A stretch of 15,570 nt of DNA from assembly GCA_036521875.1 (NCBI GenBank), contig DATDGX010000129.1, positions 1 through 15,570 of the forward strand, written 5' to 3'. Below are positions 14,018 through 15,570 of the stretch, in pieces. Made by a program: the position numbers and the translations under genes. The DNA is from DATDGX01 sp036521875. Lineage in GTDB: Bacteria > Desulfobacterota > Binatia > Binatales > Binataceae. Numbering within the stretch: the first letter of the stretch is position 1; the number at the start of each line of letters is the position of its first letter. The notes under the pieces were generated by a model. The model was not told the DNA's origin. It saw nothing but the letters and a program-made list of their open reading frames with translations, and did not search any database.

Positions 14018-14962
14018 ATGGCTGACCGGAACGAATCGTTCGAGGCGAAGGACTTCGGCTGGTTGGTCGCAATGTCGTTGTTGTTCTTCGTGCTCGTCGC
14101 GATTGGCTTTTGGCGTGAGTACAGCACCGAATGGGGACCCTACCAGTGGGAGTTTCCCCAACTGCTCGGCCACTACGGTAAGGTCGAAGAGGCGCGCAAC
14201 TTCCGCGCTGGCATCCGTCAGATTTGGATACCCCAAATTAACGTCATCGATCGCTGCGTCACGTGTCATCTCGGCTACGAATGGGCTTCGGTTCTTCCGG
14301 CCACGATCGCTGAGCCGCTGAAACCACATCCGACGAACGATTGGCTCGTGAAGCATGAATTCGCGCGCTTCGGATGCACCCCCTGCCACGGCGGCGATGG
14401 ATCGGCAACGACTGTCACAGGGGCTCATCAAGGCGGACGGGGATGGGAAGATCCAATGCTCTCGCGCGCACTTGCAGCGCGAAACGGGCTCGCGATGAAG
14501 GAGATGATCCAGATGCGATGCAATTTCTGCCATCGCCACGATGTCGCCACGCCCGGGATGGAACAGATCAATCTCGCCAAGCAGCTCTTCAAGAAGAAAA
14601 AGTGCCTGGTCTGCCATGTCGTCGAAGGGCGCGGTGGCCCCACCGGAGCCGAGCTGACCTACGAGGGTGACCGGAACCCCGAGCTGCTGAACTTCGCGCA
14701 CGTGCGCGGTGAACACACGATGTTCAATTGGAACGTGCAGCATCTGACACAGGCGAGCATAGTTTCGCCGGGCACGCAGATGCCCGATTTCAACTTCAAG
14801 CCCGAGGAATCGAGAGCGTTGACGCTCCTGCTGTTGAGCTGGCGGCGGCTTCCGTATCCGCCGGAATACATCCCGGATCCCGAAGTGGCCGCTGTGGCGA
14901 TGCAACCTTCGCCTACATCAACCGCGACTGCGACTCCAACTGCGACGCCTCTACCGCGTTGA
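14018..14962 (+). CDS. Membrane-anchored tetrahaem cytochrome c of the Rieske/cyt b complex
   Basis: A 314-residue protein with an N-terminal membrane helix (about residues 14-32, uncleaved) and four haem motifs: CVTCH (80-84), CTPCH (120-124), CNFCH (168-172) and CLVCH (196-200). Extra His and Met residues can serve as distal ligands. The C-terminus is a low-complexity Thr/Ala/Pro tail (TATATPTATPLPR). It takes the place of cytochrome c1 or f as electron acceptor from the Rieske protein on the periplasmic side. The gene starts two bases after the cytochrome b stop, so the two are translated together. The specific electron acceptor or donor is unknown; the small cytochromes c upstream are candidates. 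Confidence 0.93.
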   Translation: MADRNESFEAKDFGWLVAMSLLFFVLVAIGFWREYSTEWGPYQWEFPQLLGHYGKVEEARNFRAGIRQIWIPQINVIDRCVTCHLGYEWASVLPATIAEPLKPHPTNDWLVKHEFARFGCTPCHGGDGSATTVTGAHQGGRGWEDPMLSRALAARNGLAMKEMIQMRCNFCHRHDVATPGMEQINLAKQLFKKKKCLVCHVVEGRGGPTGAELTYEGDRNPELLNFAHVRGEHTMFNWNVQHLTQASIVSPGTQMPDFNFKPEESRALTLLLLSWRRLPYPPEYIPDPEVAAVAMQPSPTSTATATPTATPLPR

Positions 14963-14994
14963 GCATGCCAAATTAAATGTCGTTGGATGAATCG

Positions 14995-15135
14995 ATGAAG
15001 TTAAAAGCATTGGGATCATTGTTTGCGCCAGGTGCCGCGCTTTGCGTCTCGCAGCCTGCGCTATCTGCGGACAATGACATGAGCGATGGGCACCGTTACT
15101 TCGTTCGCTACTGCGCGTCTTGCCATGGTCTCTGA
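14995..15135 (+). pseudogene. Truncated cytochrome c, stops right after the haem motif
   Basis: A 46-residue reading frame with GGATGA four bases upstream of its ATG. It starts MKLKALGSLFAP, reads as a signal peptide (ALCVSQPALSA), then SDGHRYFVRYCASCHGL and a TGA stop directly after CASCHG. The mature part would have only some 24 residues, too few to fold a cytochrome. It looks like the 5' end of a lost cytochrome c gene. I saw no continuation of cytochrome sequence in the other frames. An in-frame ATG at 14977 would extend it by six residues. Confidence 0.65.
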
Positions 15136-15143
15136 CTGTATCT

Positions 15144-15164
15144 CGACCGTCCTCAGGACGGTCG
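15144..15164. terminator. Strong hairpin, possible terminator of the electron-transport operon
   Basis: CGACCGTCC (15144-15152), loop TCA, GGACGGTCG (15156-15164): a perfect 9-bp stem. It lies after the tetrahaem gene and the truncated cytochrome and before the convergent ATPase gene, where a terminator is expected. The sequence after it (GCGACGCGATAACCCTTT) has only a weak T-run. Nothing else was recognised between 15165 and 15262. Confidence 0.5.
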
Positions 15165-15262
15165 GCGACGCGATAACCCTTTGCTCGTGGGCCATCCCCA
15201 CCGCTGGCCTCCTCCTCGTTATTAAGCGCTCGGGGTCGCGTCCAGACGCGGAGGCCTCGAAA

Positions 15263-15570
15263 CTATCCTGATGGGTTCGACGAGAAGTCTGGTGAGTTGT
15301 TCACGCGAACCCCTTCACTTCGATCGAAAAGGTGACGAAGAGAATTTTCGATACCTGGCAATAAGGATTCGGTGCCTTTGCTGCTATCCACAACGAGATG
15401 CTGGCGCGCGGTTAGCTCGTTGAGCGGCGCAAACTCGGACCGTTGGTGCAGAAATACGTCTTCGGTCGCGTCGGACGGGCCACTGCCTTGGCTGGTTCTC
15501 TCGCGCAGGCGGCGCAATACTTCCTCCTGATCCGCCCGGCACTCAACGAACAACACCGGCACGCCGAGCT
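15263..15570 (-). CDS. AAA/gluconate kinase-like ATPase, C-terminal part
   Basis: The C-terminal about 102 residues of a protein whose 5' part lies beyond the right edge (the frame is still open at 15570). The sequence GVPVLFVECRADQEEVLRRL, then RTSQGSGPSDAT, then QRSEFAPLNE and HLVVDSS, matches the last strands and lid of the P-loop kinase-like domain found at the end of proteins annotated as AAA family ATPase or aminoglycoside-phosphotransferase/kinase fusions. The P-loop itself is off the window, and an N-terminal phosphotransferase domain cannot be checked. Proteins of this family, as I recall, often neighbour universal stress genes, in line with the stress genes at 5995-7604. Its substrate is unknown. 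The stop is TAG at 15263-15265. Confidence 0.75.
   Translation of the reverse strand, partial: LGVPVLFVECRADQEEVLRRLRERTSQGSGPSDATEDVFLHQRSEFAPLNELTARQHLVVDSSKGTESLLPGIENSLRHLFDRSEGVRVNNSPDFSSNPSG

Noticed and set aside
13931..14905. A 324-codon minus-strand open frame opposite the tetrahaem cytochrome
   Set aside because: The plus-strand gene has four haem motifs and tight operon spacing; the antisense frame has no family features.
15086..15271. A 61-codon plus-strand frame over the truncated cytochrome and hairpin
   Set aside because: No domain or ribosome site; it runs through the hairpin and overlaps the end of the convergent ATPase gene.
1..15570. CRISPR arrays, tRNA or rRNA genes, transposases, integrases
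   Set aside because: No spaced repeat series, cloverleaf-like sequence or mobile-element enzyme was seen by reading both strands.

Overview
The window is GC-rich bacterial chromosome from a Gram-negative organism: it encodes a porin ending in Phe, exported c-type cytochromes, and a Rieske/cytochrome b complex. The gene content (a flavoprotein-linked Rieske/cyt b cluster, a multihaem cytochrome in place of cytochrome c1, a sigma-54 promoter) would suit a deltaproteobacteria-like or related uncultured lineage. No rRNA or other taxonomic marker is present, so this is only an inference.

Region 1 (1-5194, all + strand) is a tight housekeeping block: the 3' part of priA (replication restart helicase), an alpha/beta hydrolase, def (peptide deformylase), fmt (Met-tRNA formyltransferase) and rsmB (16S rRNA m5C967 methyltransferase). 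def and fmt act on the formyl group of initiator Met; fmt and rsmB meet at a 14-bp tandem duplication that carries the stop of one and the start of the other.

Region 2 (about 5195-7604) has a small Cys-containing putative lipoprotein (+), then three minus-strand stress-type genes: a stand-alone CBS-pair protein, a universal stress protein, and a hibernation-factor-like (RaiA/HPF) protein with a C-terminal cold-shock domain that is cut short. At the far right edge lies the C-terminal part of an AAA/kinase-like ATPase (-), a family I would expect in such a stress set. No integrase, transposase, tRNA, rRNA or CRISPR array was seen.

Region 3 (about 7605-8072) is a 468-nt divergent intergenic region. 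It holds a near-perfect sigma-54 (-24/-12) promoter pointing at the porin gene, upstream direct and inverted repeats that could be activator sites, and GC-rich hairpins that can form alternative pairings.

Region 4 (8073-14962, all + strand) is the most interesting part. It looks like one transcription unit: a coiled-coil porin, two small exported monohaem cytochromes c, a cytosolic FAD/NAD(P) oxidoreductase fused to N- and C-terminal iron-sulfur modules, a Rieske protein, a fused seven-helix cytochrome b, and a membrane-anchored tetrahaem cytochrome c. Together these suggest a quinol-oxidising or quinone-reducing Rieske/cyt b complex that exchanges electrons with pyridine nucleotide or ferredoxin on the cytosolic side and with cytochromes c in the periplasm, with a dedicated porin, under sigma-54 control. 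The unit is followed by a truncated cytochrome c reading frame (14995-15135) and a strong hairpin (15144-15164) that may end transcription.
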